A stretch of 64,000 nucleotides of DNA from Aliiroseovarius sp. F47248L (lineage in GTDB: Bacteria > Pseudomonadota > Alphaproteobacteria > Rhodobacterales > Rhodobacteraceae). Each line of letters begins with the position of its first letter. The first letter of the stretch is position 1. Of this stretch, positions 1 through 8,931 are shown piece by piece. The notes beneath the pieces are model-generated. The model saw only the letters and a list, made by a program, of their open reading frames with translations, searched no databases and was not told the DNA's origin. Position numbers and translations under genes: made by a program. Location: positions 806,001 through 870,000 of the forward strand of contig NZ_JALKBF010000001.1 in NCBI RefSeq assembly GCF_023016085.1, written 5' to 3'.

Positions 1-1759
1 TTACGGCCCGGTCGAAGGGCGGATCGTGACTATAGACCGGTCGCAGTCGGACGCAGTGCGCCTGACGCTGGATCAGGTGCGATTGGATGATGTTGGGCCA
101 CGAAATCGTGCAACTATCGTACGTGTGTCGCTGCATGGCGATCAGCGGTATCTAACTCCAGCCATCGGTCAGCGCATTGCGGTGACAGCCCATCTTTCCG
201 GCCCGAATGGGCCTGTTGAACCCGGAGGCTTCGATTTTCAACGTATGGCATGGTTTCGTGGCATCGGGGCTGTGGGATACACTCGCGTCCCGGCCTTGTT
301 GCTGGCGCCGCCCGAACCCGGCATCGCATTGGCTGTGTCGCGCCTGCGTCAGGCGATTTCTGGTTGGGTGCGGGGCGTGTTACCGGGCGAATCCGGTGCG
401 TTTGCTGCCGCGATCACGACAGGCGATCGGTCTACCATGAGCCGATCAACGATCGAGGCATTGCGTGCCTCTAACCTAGCCCACCTGCTGGCAATTTCGG
501 GCTTGCATATGGGCCTGCTGACCGGGTTTATCTTTCAAGCCACCCGGATGCTGTTCAGCTTGTGGAGGAGCGTCGCCCTTCGGTTCCCCATCAAGAAACT
601 GGCAGCTTGCGTGGCGATCTTGTCGGGCGGATTTTATTTGGCTTTGTCAGGAGGCAATATCGCGACCGAACGAGCATTTATCATGGTCGCGACCATGTTC
701 GTTGCAATTCTGTTTGACCGCCGCGCACTGTCTCTGCGCGCGGTTGCGATGGCGGCGATCATCGTTATGACCCTGCATCCCGAAGCGCAGGTCGAGCCCG
801 GTTTCCAGATGTCTTTTGCCGCGACAACCGCATTGGTGGCGGTGTTCGGCTGGCTTCGGGACCGAACACGGGATGACCGGGTTTGGCGTGCACCTAAGTG
901 GTCGCGCCCCATGCTGGCCGTGGTGATTTCATCTTTGGTTGCCGGATTGGCGACTGCACCCTTCGGTGCGGCTCACTTCAATCAGATTAGCCATTTTGGA
1001 CTGTTGGCCAATCTTCTGTCCGTTCCAATCATGGGGGCGCTGATCATGCCGCTGGCGGTGCTGGCGGCGCTGCTGTCCCCTATAGGGTTGGGATGGGCTC
1101 CGCTGAAGCTGATGGGTCCAGCGATTGATTGGATTATCGGTGTGGCGCGTTTCGTTTCGTCTCTGGACGGCGCGACGGGACAGGTGCCTGCGCCCCCTGA
1201 CGCGGTTCTGCCACTGGTGGCAGTCGGAGGAATATGTGCCGCCTTGTTGAAGGCACGCGCACGTTGGGTGGCGCTGGTGCCGTTTGTTGGGGCCGGATTG
1301 ATCTGGATACAGACCACACGCCCGCCGGTTTTGATCAGCGCGACCGGCGGTTTGGTCGGTGTGATGACCGATCAGGGTCGTGCCTTGTCAAAGCCGCGCG
1401 GCGAAAGCTTTGCCGCGCTGTCCTGGCTTGAGAATGACGGCGACCCTGCAGATCAGGAAACGGCTTTCGCACGGCAAGGGTTCACTGGCATCAAAGGGCG
1501 ATTGCGCGCCGATGTGGCGGGCGTGACCTTGATCCACCTGACGGGGCGCGGCGCCGGGGATCGGGTGGCTGAGTCATGCGCTGATGCCGATCTGGTGGTG
1601 CTGTCCGGCAAATTGACCAAACCCGCCCCGCCGGGATGCGTTGTGCTGGACCGTGCAACTTTGACCGAGATGGGCGCGGTCGCTCTGTGGCCCGATGCCA
1701 AGGGAATTCGTATAGAAACTGCCCGTGCACGATCCGGCGACCGGTTGTGGACGCGCTGA
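1..1759 (+). CDS. comEC: ComEC/Rec2-family DNA uptake channel, 5'-truncated by window edge
   Basis: The frame is open to the left edge, and codons upstream of the first GTG (position 26) continue a typical ComEC N-terminal DUF4131 domain, so the gene starts outside the window. ComEC forms the inner-membrane channel that takes up single-stranded DNA in transformation. The Competence domain is clear: the signature LLAISGLHMGL lies near residues 150-160 of the visible part, followed by several hydrophobic segments. The C-terminal metallo-beta-lactamase domain of long ComEC proteins is missing; only about 120 residues of weakly conserved tail follow the last membrane segment, as is common in Alphaproteobacteria. 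A LysR gene follows 59 bases downstream on the same strand. Confidence 0.9.
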   Translation, partial: YGPVEGRIVTIDRSQSDAVRLTLDQVRLDDVGPRNRATIVRVSLHGDQRYLTPAIGQRIAVTAHLSGPNGPVEPGGFDFQRMAWFRGIGAVGYTRVPALLLAPPEPGIALAVSRLRQAISGWVRGVLPGESGAFAAAITTGDRSTMSRSTIEALRASNLAHLLAISGLHMGLLTGFIFQATRMLFSLWRSVALRFPIKKLAACVAILSGGFYLALSGGNIATERAFIMVATMFVAILFDRRALSLRAVAMAAIIVMTLHPEAQVEPGFQMSFAATTALVAVFGWLRDRTRDDRVWRAPKWSRPMLAVVISSLVAGLATAPFGAAHFNQISHFGLLANLLSVPIMGALIMPLAVLAALLSPIGLGWAPLKLMGPAIDWIIGVARFVSSLDGATGQVPAPPDAVLPLVAVGGICAALLKARARWVALVPFVGAGLIWIQTTRPPVLISATGGLVGVMTDQGRALSKPRGESFAALSWLENDGDPADQETAFARQGFTGIKGRLRADVAGVTLIHLTGRGAGDRVAESCADADLVVLSGKLTKPAPPGCVVLDRATLTEMGAVALWPDAKGIRIETARARSGDRLWTR

Positions 1760-1818
1760 CACGTACCCTGTTGCCCGCCACGCCCAAAGCCCCTAGCTTT
1801 CCCGCAAAGGAGTAGGGA

Positions 1819-2781
1819 ATGGTCGAAACAGCCGGGCGCATCACCCTTTGGGGGGTCGAAGTCTTTGTCGCAGCTGCCGACGAACGCTCGATCTCGGTCG
1901 CAGCCCGCAGACTGGGGGCCAGCCCGTCATCGGTCAGCCAGCAATTGACCAATCTGGAATCCGCGCTGGGCACGACGCTGCTGGATCGTTCTGCCCGCCC
2001 GATGAACCTGACCCCTGCAGGGGCGCTGTTTCTGAAACGTGCACAGGCCATCCTGAACGAGGCCGAACAGGCTCGTGCCGAACTGGCGCTGGGGGCGATG
2101 TCGCAACTGTCGCGCCTGCGCCTGGGGATGATCGAAGATTTCGACGCCGATGTGACCCCACGTCTGTTGTCTGAGCTTGCGGGCGACATGCAGTCCACTC
2201 GTTTTCTTCTGGAAACCGGCGCGTCCCACCGGCTGCATGACCAGCTGGATGCCCGCGCGCTGGATGTGATTATTGCAGCGGATACAGGGGCGTCGGCAGA
2301 CTGGATGGAGGTGCACGCGCTGATGGAGGAACCCTTCGTTGCTGCCGTGCCGAGAGGGGTGATCGACCATGCTGATCCGACGACCACCCTGCGCAATCTA
2401 CCGTTGGTGCAGTATACGGCGCGGCATCACATGGGGCGGGTGATTTCGGATCATCTGGCGCGGCAGAACATCCATCTGAACAACCGGTTCGAACTGGACA
2501 GCTATCACGCGATCATGGCGATGGTGGCGGCCGGTGCGGGTTGGACCATCATTACGCCGCTGGGATTCTTTCACGCCCAACGGTTTCGGGCACAGACCGA
2601 GCTGATCGAACTACCCTTTGCGCCCATGACCCGCCGGATCAACTTAACCGCGCGCGAGGGCGTGCTGGGCAACTTGCCGCACGATATGGCGGCCCGTGCC
2701 CGGACGATTCTGTCAGACCTGATCGTTGATCCGGCTGCGCAGTCCTATCCCTGGTTGCGCGACAAGCTGGTCGTGCTCTGA
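1819..2781 (+). CDS. LysR-family transcriptional regulator
   Basis: This 320-residue protein has the LysR length and layout: an N-terminal winged helix-turn-helix (about residues 10-70, with the motif SISVAARRLGASPSSVSQQ and then LDRSARPMNLTPAG) and a periplasmic-binding-protein-like effector domain (about 95-300). A ribosome-binding site AAAGGAG lies 7 bases before the ATG. It sits between comEC on the same strand and the convergent DegT-family gene, whose stop is only 11 bases away. LysR genes often regulate a neighbour, but this one is not divergent from any gene here, so its target cannot be read from the layout. The effector is unknown. Confidence 0.9.
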   Translation: MVETAGRITLWGVEVFVAAADERSISVAARRLGASPSSVSQQLTNLESALGTTLLDRSARPMNLTPAGALFLKRAQAILNEAEQARAELALGAMSQLSRLRLGMIEDFDADVTPRLLSELAGDMQSTRFLLETGASHRLHDQLDARALDVIIAADTGASADWMEVHALMEEPFVAAVPRGVIDHADPTTTLRNLPLVQYTARHHMGRVISDHLARQNIHLNNRFELDSYHAIMAMVAAGAGWTIITPLGFFHAQRFRAQTELIELPFAPMTRRINLTAREGVLGNLPHDMAARARTILSDLIVDPAAQSYPWLRDKLVVL

Positions 2782-2792
2782 TACCTGTTGGC

Positions 2793-4013
2793 TCAGGCTG
2801 CGTTGGTTCCGGCCGAAGGCGCTTTGACGTCTACGGCCGCCGCGATCAGCGCATCCGCAATGAAATCCAGATCGGGCCGTTTCAGACGCACCGGAAGCCG
2901 AGTGTCACAGGCGCGCATCAGCATGTCGCGTGTCTGCGGCAGCGCGCCTTTATCGCCGATGAACTGCCAGTTCCAGAAGGCGCGGGCGTTGTCTGTGCTC
3001 ATGCCAAAAACCTGAACCGAAACGCCCCGCTGTTTTGCAGCCGTTTGGAAGGCCACGGTGTCCTCATCGCTCATACCCACAAGATTAAACTGGATGGAAT
3101 CGGGCGCGCGTGTCTCTGGGGGCAATGGTGGCGGCACGTCAATCCACGGGCTTTGGTTCAGCTTGTCAGCGACATAGTCGTGGTTTCGCAACCCGTCAGT
3201 CACGCGACGCTGCAATTCGCCCAGCTGAGGCCGAATGACCGCTGCCGACAAATTTGACAGCCGCGTGTTGTAGAGAGGCAGTTGGTTTTGCCAGCGTGCG
3301 AAGGCTTCTTCCAGCGCCGAGGTGTTGTCCCCGCGCGGGCCTTTGTGCTTCTTCCAGTTGTGCTCATAGGCGCCCGACATGATGACCGCGCGGGCGATCA
3401 GGTCGGCATCATCGGTGATCAGAATCCCTCCTTCGCCCGCGTTCAGCATCTTGTAAGACTGGAACGAGAAACAGCCGATCTTGCCAATTGTTCCGATCTT
3501 GCGCCCGTGCCACAGAGTGCCCAGCGAATGGGCAGCGTCTTCGATCACCGTAATACCGGCCTCGTCACAAAGGGCCATGATGGCATCCATGTCGGACGTG
3601 TGCCCACGCATGTGGCTGATGATCACCGCCTTGGCGTCATCGGCCAGCTTGGTTGCAAAATCATCCAAGTCGATGCGATAATTGTCTTTCACGTCGATCA
3701 GCACAGGCTGGCAATCGGCATGGACGACCGAGCTTGGCACCGCGGCAAACGTAAAGGCCGGGATCAGAACCTTGGCATCGCGCGGCAGGTCCAGCGCTTT
3801 TAGCGACAAAAACAGCGCAGCCGAACAACTGGCAACGGCCAGCGCGTATTTTGCGCCCATCATCTCGGCAAATTCGGCCTCTAGCAGGCTGACCGGGGCA
3901 TCTTCGGGCGCAGTGTATCGAAACAAATCCCCAGATTGCAAAAGCCGATCAATCTCGGCGCGGGCGGCTTCAGGGATGGGTTCAGCGTCATAGACGTTGG
4001 GGGCAAGGGTCAA
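2793..4013 (-). CDS. DegT/DnrJ/EryC1/StrS-family PLP-dependent aminotransferase
   Basis: The protein has 406 residues from a TTG start, chosen because AGGAG lies 7 bases upstream and the longer open frame adds 78 residues unlike the family. Fold-type I features are visible: VIEDAAHS (Asp159, which contacts the PLP pyridine nitrogen) and the Schiff-base lysine in SFQSYKMLNAGEGG (Lys188). Family members usually aminate keto-sugars, but this one is the third gene of an apparent operon with PuuD- and PuuA-like genes. An inferred role is transamination of an aldehyde or amine in polyamine or amino-acid catabolism. The 200 bases between it and the upstream gene hold no obvious feature, so it may have its own promoter. 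Confidence 0.85.
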   Translation of the reverse strand: MTLAPNVYDAEPIPEAARAEIDRLLQSGDLFRYTAPEDAPVSLLEAEFAEMMGAKYALAVASCSAALFLSLKALDLPRDAKVLIPAFTFAAVPSSVVHADCQPVLIDVKDNYRIDLDDFATKLADDAKAVIISHMRGHTSDMDAIMALCDEAGITVIEDAAHSLGTLWHGRKIGTIGKIGCFSFQSYKMLNAGEGGILITDDADLIARAVIMSGAYEHNWKKHKGPRGDNTSALEEAFARWQNQLPLYNTRLSNLSAAVIRPQLGELQRRVTDGLRNHDYVADKLNQSPWIDVPPPLPPETRAPDSIQFNLVGMSDEDTVAFQTAAKQRGVSVQVFGMSTDNARAFWNWQFIGDKGALPQTRDMLMRACDTRLPVRLKRPDLDFIADALIAAAVDVKAPSAGTNAA

Positions 4014-4213
4014 AGTCGGCTCCTGCTCGTGTGGACGAGAATCGGGTCTATTTCGATTTGCCGAAACTCTTCTTCGGATAATCCGTAGATGAATCGACCC
4101 CGAATAACCAGAAAAATGTGTCGGTCGATGTGGTCTGAACACGGACCCGCCGATGGTTGCCCAACCGCGAAAACGGGTAGGACGCCCAGTTTCCTGATGC
4201 GCCCTGCCTTGTC

Positions 4214-5593
4214 TTATACGTTCAGCAGAAGATGTTCGCGTTCCCACGGGCTGATGACTTGAAGAAACTCGTTGTATTCAGTCTTCTTCACGATCGAATA
4301 GACACGTGCGAATTCTGGCCCCAGAACCTCGTGCAGGCTTGTGGCTTCGTCGAACAGCTCCAGCGCATAACCCAGATCGCGAGGGATATCCTCCTCCCCT
4401 TCATAGGCGTCGCCACGATACTGCGCGGTCGGTCGCTTTTCTTCCATCAGGCCAAGATAACCTGCTGCCAAGCTGGCCGCGATGCCCAGATAGGGGTTGC
4501 AGTCCATCCCTGCGATGCGGTTTTCGACCCGCCGCGCCTTGGGTGATGACAGTGGCACACGGATACCCGTCGTGCGATTGTCACGACCCCATTCCAGGTT
4601 GATCGGCGCGGCGTTGTCTTTCACATAGCGACGATAGCTGTTGACATAGGGCGCCAGCACCGCCACCGCGCTGGGCAGGTGGTTTTGCATCCCGGCGATG
4701 AAGTGGAAGAACGCATCCGTGTCGCCGCCTTGCGGTCCGGCAAAGATATTCTCGCCGGTTTGGCGATCCAGCACCGAGTGGTGGATGTGCATCGCCGAGC
4801 CGGGTTCTTCGGCAATCGGTTTGGCCATAAACGTCGCAAAGCAATCGTGACGCAGCGCGGCCTCGCGGATCAGACGTTTGAAGTAAAACACCTCGTCCGC
4901 CAATTTGATCGGGTCGCCGTGGATCAGGTTGATCTCAAGCTGACCCGCGCCACCTTCCTGCGTGATGCCGTCAATCTCGAACCCTTGCGCTTCGGCGAAA
5001 TCATAGATGTCGTCAATCACCGGGCCGAACTCATCGACAGCTGTCATTGAATACGCCTGACGAGCGGCTGCCGGACGCCCGGACCTACCCATCATCGGTT
5101 TGATTTTTTCGGCCGGGTCGATATTGCGCGCGACCAAATAAAACTCCATTTCGGGGGCGACGATCGGCTCCCACCCTTGGGCGTGATACAAATCGACTAC
5201 GCGGCGCAGCACGTTGCGCGGGCTGAACGGGATGGGGTTATTTTTTCGATCAAACGCATCGTGGATCACCTGCAACGTCCAGTCGCCGGTCCACGGCGCG
5301 GCGGTGGCGGTGGACATATCGGGCACCAGTGTCATATCGCGCTCGATAAACCCTTCGTCGCCTGCGGCTTCGCCCCAATCCCCTGTGATCGTTTGATAAA
5401 ATACGCTGTCAGGCAGATGGAAGTAGTCCTGCCGCGCAAACTTACCTGCTGGTACGGCCTTGCCGCGCGCGATGCCGGGCAGGTCTGAGACAATACATTC
5501 GACTTCGTCCAAACGTTTGCCATCCAGATACGCCTGAGCGGCTTCGGGCAGTTTTTCCATCCAGGCATTGGTATCTGCGTTCGCGGTGCCCAT
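4214..5593 (-). CDS. Glutamine-synthetase-family ligase, gamma-glutamylputrescine synthetase type (PuuA-like)
   Basis: At 459 residues this belongs to the GlnA-like family that joins glutamate to amines with ATP. Visible signatures are the metal-binding EMEFYLV, the GGAGQLEINLIHGDP strand, the AMHIHHSV loop and the C-terminal motif NRTTGIRVPLSSPKARRVENR. It lacks the Tyr-adenylylation tail of true GlnA. Its ATG overlaps the stop codon of the upstream class I amidotransferase gene by one base (TAATG), implying translational coupling. PuuA plus PuuD is the gamma-glutamylated putrescine route known from Escherichia coli; no PuuB or PuuC homologue is present here. The substrate could be putrescine, another polyamine, isopropylamine or ethanolamine. 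Confidence 0.85.
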   Translation of the reverse strand: MGTANADTNAWMEKLPEAAQAYLDGKRLDEVECIVSDLPGIARGKAVPAGKFARQDYFHLPDSVFYQTITGDWGEAAGDEGFIERDMTLVPDMSTATAAPWTGDWTLQVIHDAFDRKNNPIPFSPRNVLRRVVDLYHAQGWEPIVAPEMEFYLVARNIDPAEKIKPMMGRSGRPAAARQAYSMTAVDEFGPVIDDIYDFAEAQGFEIDGITQEGGAGQLEINLIHGDPIKLADEVFYFKRLIREAALRHDCFATFMAKPIAEEPGSAMHIHHSVLDRQTGENIFAGPQGGDTDAFFHFIAGMQNHLPSAVAVLAPYVNSYRRYVKDNAAPINLEWGRDNRTTGIRVPLSSPKARRVENRIAGMDCNPYLGIAASLAAGYLGLMEEKRPTAQYRGDAYEGEEDIPRDLGYALELFDEATSLHEVLGPEFARVYSIVKKTEYNEFLQVISPWEREHLLLNV

Positions 5594-6273
5594 TACCTGT
5601 CTCCTTTGTTCAGAATAGCTGCCATCTGATCGGCAAATTTGTCGGCGTCTATCACCTGTGTCAGCCCGTCTTCGGCATGAGACAGAATATCGTCCGAAAT
5701 GTTGCCGCGTCCCCTGTATTTGATCAAAGCGTCGATCATCTTGGCGGTAAATTCGGGATGAGGCTGGATCGTCATAATCTTGTCGCCGATCATCAGTCCG
5801 GCATTCTCGCAGAAATCGTTCGAGGCAAAGACCCGCGCCCCTTCGGGCAGTTCGACCACCTGATCCTGATGCCAGGCATTCAGAGCGATTTTTTCGCCGT
5901 CGATGTCATAGACCTGACGCCCCACTGCCCAACCGCCGTCGAATTTCTCAACCCGGCCGCCCAAGGCTTGGGCGATGATCTGGTGTCCAAAGCACACGCC
6001 GACAAGCGGTAATTCGGCGTCACGTATGTCGCGGATCAGGTCTTCCAGCGGCGCGATCCAGTCGTGATATTCATAGGCACCGTGTTTTGACCCGGTGATC
6101 AGCCACCCATCGGCAGCCTTTGGACCACCAGGAAACTCGTTGTCCACCACGCTGTAGATTGTGAAGTCATAGCCATGCCCATCCAGAAGTCGGATGAACA
6201 TCTGGCCGTAATCGCCCAGATCGTCACGCACTTCATCAGGGGAGTGGCCGGTTTGAAGGATACCGATCCGCAT
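5593..6273 (-). CDS. Class I glutamine amidotransferase / gamma-glutamyl hydrolase (PuuD-like role)
   Basis: This 226-residue protein has the full class I amidotransferase triad: Cys94 in VGVCFGHQ, and His172 and Glu174 in QPHPEF. The family hydrolyses gamma-glutamyl bonds either as a glutaminase domain or, in PuuD-like proteins, to release gamma-aminobutyrate from gamma-glutamyl-GABA. It is a stand-alone domain and the first gene of an operon with the PuuA-like ligase, which supports a role in removing the glutamyl group added by that ligase. The sequence resembles GMP-synthase-type amidotransferases more than classical PuuD, so the exact substrate is open. A promoter with a perfect TATAAT box lies just upstream. 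Confidence 0.8.
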   Translation of the reverse strand: MRIGILQTGHSPDEVRDDLGDYGQMFIRLLDGHGYDFTIYSVVDNEFPGGPKAADGWLITGSKHGAYEYHDWIAPLEDLIRDIRDAELPLVGVCFGHQIIAQALGGRVEKFDGGWAVGRQVYDIDGEKIALNAWHQDQVVELPEGARVFASNDFCENAGLMIGDKIMTIQPHPEFTAKMIDALIKYRGRGNISDDILSHAEDGLTQVIDADKFADQMAAILNKGDR

Positions 6274-6282
6274 GAATCACCA

Positions 6283-6323
6283 AATTTGATCAAATTATAT
6301 TCAGGACACTATCCGAGCGTCAG
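6283..6323 (-). promoter_or_regulatory. Promoter and palindromic operator candidate of the PuuD/PuuA-like operon
   Basis: On the minus strand a perfect TATAAT (6299-6294) is preceded at 18 bases by CTGACG (6323-6318). This would give a transcript starting about 14 bases before the ATG at 6273. A perfect 14-base palindrome, AATTTGATCAAATT (6283-6296), overlaps the -10 box and the predicted start point, which is the classic position for a repressor site. The regulator is not identifiable from the window. Confidence 0.5.
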
Positions 6324-6381
6324 AGCCGGGGCAAGGGGGGAAATCCGGAGAACAAATGTGATGCCTGTCGCGGGACTGCGG

Positions 6382-7188
6382 TTATCGCATTATGGTGCGC
6401 ATAAAGCCGGGACGACGGATGACTGCTTGTGGCAGATGCCGGTTCAAACGTTTTCCAACCTGACCGAATATCGTGATCACCACCAGTGTCAGGATAATGA
6501 AGAAACCGGCCAGAATGGGGTAGGGCACGAATGGATTGAATGTTTTGTCGGCAAAATAGCTGGCATAATAGAGCGCATCGCCGCGTTGACCCCACACGGG
6601 AAAGCCCGAGAAAAAGACCAGCGCGGTGGCGTGAAACAGGAAGATAGCTTCGTTCGTATAGGCGGGCCAGGCAAGACGCAGCATCGACGGCCAGACGATC
6701 CGGGTGAACCGCGTGCGTCCGGTGATGCCATAGGCGTCTGCAGCCTCTAGATCGCCCTTGGGGATGGATTGCAGCGCGCCATAGAAAATCTCGGCGGTGT
6801 AAGCAGTGGTGTTCAGAAACAGAACCAGCGTCGCCCCCAACCAAGCCGAAGTGAAGGGCGCAAAGAACGGCACGCTTTGCTTCAACACGACGAAGACTGC
6901 ATAGGCAAAAAACATCTGAATAAACAGGGGCGAGCCGCGAAACACATAGATGAAGAACTCGGCCGGTTTGCGGAGCCACGGATTGGAGCTGTTTTTGGCC
7001 AGCGCCATACCGGTGGCGGCGAAGAACCCAAGCGCGATGGCAATCAGACCGAAATAGATGTTCCAAATCATGCCAGATCCGATCAGCGTTACCTGTTCGC
7101 ACAGCGTGAAGTCTTCGCGCGGCAGCAGCCGTTCACCGATGCCTACTGAACGCAGGGCATAGTCCTGAATGGTTTGAAGGCAACTCAT
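6382..7188 (-). CDS. Amino-acid ABC transporter permease (HisM/ArtM type)
   Basis: This 268-residue inner-membrane protein has about five hydrophobic segments. It carries the EAA loop seen in polar amino-acid permeases, around residues 140-165 (ALQSIPKGDLEAADAYGI), which contacts the ATPase. Its ATG overlaps the stop of the preceding permease gene by 4 bases, so the two are translationally coupled and probably form the heterodimeric HisQ/HisM-type pore. It is the last gene of the transporter block that starts with the ATPase at 9735. Substrate specificity cannot be read from the permease. Confidence 0.9.
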   Translation of the reverse strand: MSCLQTIQDYALRSVGIGERLLPREDFTLCEQVTLIGSGMIWNIYFGLIAIALGFFAATGMALAKNSSNPWLRKPAEFFIYVFRGSPLFIQMFFAYAVFVVLKQSVPFFAPFTSAWLGATLVLFLNTTAYTAEIFYGALQSIPKGDLEAADAYGITGRTRFTRIVWPSMLRLAWPAYTNEAIFLFHATALVFFSGFPVWGQRGDALYYASYFADKTFNPFVPYPILAGFFIILTLVVITIFGQVGKRLNRHLPQAVIRRPGFMRTIMR

Positions 7189-8069
7189 TGTGCGGCCTTT
7201 CTCTGCGCTTCACCGGCCGCGGTAGCCTGTCCATGCGACAGCCGCCGGGTGATGCGTTTGAAGACCCGCTCGCTGATCGATGTCAGCATCAGGTAAAAGA
7301 CCAGAAGCCCGAAGAAATAAATCGCGTGCCAATTGCCGTGTGGATAGTCGGAAAAGCGGGCGGTTTTGGTACCGCCAAGCTCTTTTGCCCAATAGACGAT
7401 ATCCTCGACGCCCAAAAGGAACAAAAGTGGGGTGGCTTTGACAAGGATCATCCACAAGTTCGACAGGCCGGGCAGGGCATAAATCCACATTTGTGGCACA
7501 AGGATGCGCCAGAAGGTCTGGCGCGATGTCATGCCGTAAGCCTCTGCGGTTTCAAGCTGTGCGCGGGGCACAGCGCGCATCGCGCCGTAAAGCACATTGG
7601 ACGCGAAGGCGCCAAAGACGATGGCGAAGGTCAGCACAGCCAGCGAAAAGCCATAGACCTCGTGTACCCATTGCGGGCTGGTCGACAGGGGCAGTTTGGC
7701 CTGCGTGCAGACCACAAAGTCGCTGCCCTGACGGATTGGCTCCAACCAGTCGGGGCATTTCACCTTGTGGCGCAAATATTCAAATGCCTGATCCAGCGCG
7801 ATGACGAAAAACATGAAAAAGGCGATATCGGGCACGCCGCGCACAATCGCCGTGTATGTCTTGCCCAACAGGCTGAGCGGCAGGAACCGCGACCGTGCGG
7901 CAGATGCGCCTGCAAAGCCGAACAACAACGCCACGGGGGCGGTGATCAGCAGCAACACGATCACCGTCACGAAAGACATGTAGAAGCCCATATGCTTGCC
8001 CGTGGTCAGGTAGCAGCTAAGCCATGTCAAGCCCTCAAGCGTTGACGGGTCGGTGCAGTAGAAAAACAT
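7185..8069 (-). CDS. Amino-acid ABC transporter permease (HisQ/ArtQ type)
   Basis: The protein has 294 residues if translation starts at the ATG at 8069; the open frame runs 44 codons further but that extension crosses the upstream stem-loop and is not membrane-protein-like. Several hydrophobic segments flank the EAA loop (AMRAVPRAQLETAEAYGM), typical of the HisMQ permease family. A hydrophilic insert of about 45 residues rich in Cys and Lys lies in the periplasmic part between membrane segments. It is coupled to the second permease by a 4-base overlap. No strong Shine-Dalgarno precedes the start, so it may depend on read-through from the binding-protein gene. Confidence 0.88.
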   Translation of the reverse strand: MFFYCTDPSTLEGLTWLSCYLTTGKHMGFYMSFVTVIVLLLITAPVALLFGFAGASAARSRFLPLSLLGKTYTAIVRGVPDIAFFMFFVIALDQAFEYLRHKVKCPDWLEPIRQGSDFVVCTQAKLPLSTSPQWVHEVYGFSLAVLTFAIVFGAFASNVLYGAMRAVPRAQLETAEAYGMTSRQTFWRILVPQMWIYALPGLSNLWMILVKATPLLFLLGVEDIVYWAKELGGTKTARFSDYPHGNWHAIYFFGLLVFYLMLTSISERVFKRITRRLSHGQATAAGEAQRKAAQ

Positions 8070-8129
8070 CGCGATTACCGATTGGGGTTGCTCGGATGGC
8101 CGGTCTGACCGAACCACACAGGCAAAAGA

Positions 8130-8160
8130 ATGGCCCACGCAATAGCCGCGCGTGGGCCAT
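8130..8160 (-). terminator. Stem-loop between binding-protein and permease genes
   Basis: A perfect 11-bp inverted repeat (8130-8140 with 8150-8160, 9-base loop) lies just after the binding-protein stop codon. On the minus strand it is followed by a short T-rich run (TCTTTTG). Such structures commonly give partial termination or mRNA stabilisation, so that the binding protein is made in excess over the permeases. Confidence 0.55.
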
Positions 8161-8169
8161 AGATTCAGA

Positions 8170-8889
8170 TTACCACTGTGAGGAAACTTCCCACTTGGCA
8201 ATCATCTCGTTCAGCGTTCCGTCGTCTTTCATGGACTGGATTGCCGCGTCGAACGTGTCGCGCATTTCGGTATCGCTTTCGCGGAAACCCATGCCGACAC
8301 CGCCGCCAATGGCTTCCATCCGCTCCAGCATCACCAGACCATCGGACCCAACCATAGTGTCAAGGTAGCTTTTATCTGCCAGAACCGCATCCGCTTCACC
8401 GCTCTTTACAGCAGCAATGGTTTCTTCGGGGGTCGGAAACTCGACCACGGTCCAGCCCTGTTCGGCAACGAACGCGGCTTGAATGGTGGTCGCCTGTGCA
8501 GCAATCACGCCTCCTTCAAGGTCCACATCCGCCGACATGGCAAGATAGGCGGAAGGGTCTGGCGGGGTGTAGGGCTGGGTGAAGTCGATGACCTCGTCCC
8601 GTTCGTCGGTGATCGACATGCCCGCGATGATCGCGTCATAGTTCCCCGAGACGAGGTTCGGAATGATCGTATCCCACTCGTTTTTGACCCATTCACAGGT
8701 CAGTTCGGCGCGTTTACACAGCTCGTCGCCCAATTCGCGCTCGAAGCCGTCGATCTCGCCTGAATCGTTGACGAAGTTCCACGGGGCATAAGCACCTTCG
8801 GTGCCAAGACGCACGGTCTTGGTATCCTGGGCCATCGCGAAACCTGCCGAGATCGCGAGTGCCGCGGTCGAAAGGATCAGCTTTTTCAT
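8170..8889 (-). CDS. Amino-acid ABC transporter periplasmic substrate-binding protein
   Basis: The protein has 239 residues, with a Sec signal peptide (MKKLILSTAALAISAGFAMA, cleavage near residue 20) and a family 3 solute-binding domain. Landmarks are RLGTEGAYAPWNF at the start of the mature protein and GMSITDERDEVIDFTQPY, which carries residues that grip the alpha-carboxylate and amino groups. The closest functional type is the Lys/Arg/Ornithine-His group, but specificity is an inference. A good ribosome-binding site (AGGGAG) lies upstream, and the gene lies between the ATPase and permease genes of the same transporter. A link to the adjacent amine-metabolism operon (ornithine, putrescine precursors) is plausible but not shown. 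Confidence 0.92.
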   Translation of the reverse strand: MKKLILSTAALAISAGFAMAQDTKTVRLGTEGAYAPWNFVNDSGEIDGFERELGDELCKRAELTCEWVKNEWDTIIPNLVSGNYDAIIAGMSITDERDEVIDFTQPYTPPDPSAYLAMSADVDLEGGVIAAQATTIQAAFVAEQGWTVVEFPTPEETIAAVKSGEADAVLADKSYLDTMVGSDGLVMLERMEAIGGGVGMGFRESDTEMRDTFDAAIQSMKDDGTLNEMIAKWEVSSQW

Positions 8890-8931
8890 CAGTTAACTCC
8901 CTTTAAGTTTTGGTTTTCTTGGGTTTTCAGA

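Noticed and set aside
1491..2396. 301-codon minus-strand frame opposite comEC end and the LysR gene
   Set aside because: It is a GC-rich shadow of the LysR and comEC frames; the translation is Arg/Ser-rich with no domain, and the plus-strand genes are clear family members.
8892..8906. TTAA-N6-TTAA upstream of the amino-acid binding protein, considered as a CtrA site
   Set aside because: The spacing is 6 rather than 7 bases and it overlaps the ribosome-binding site.
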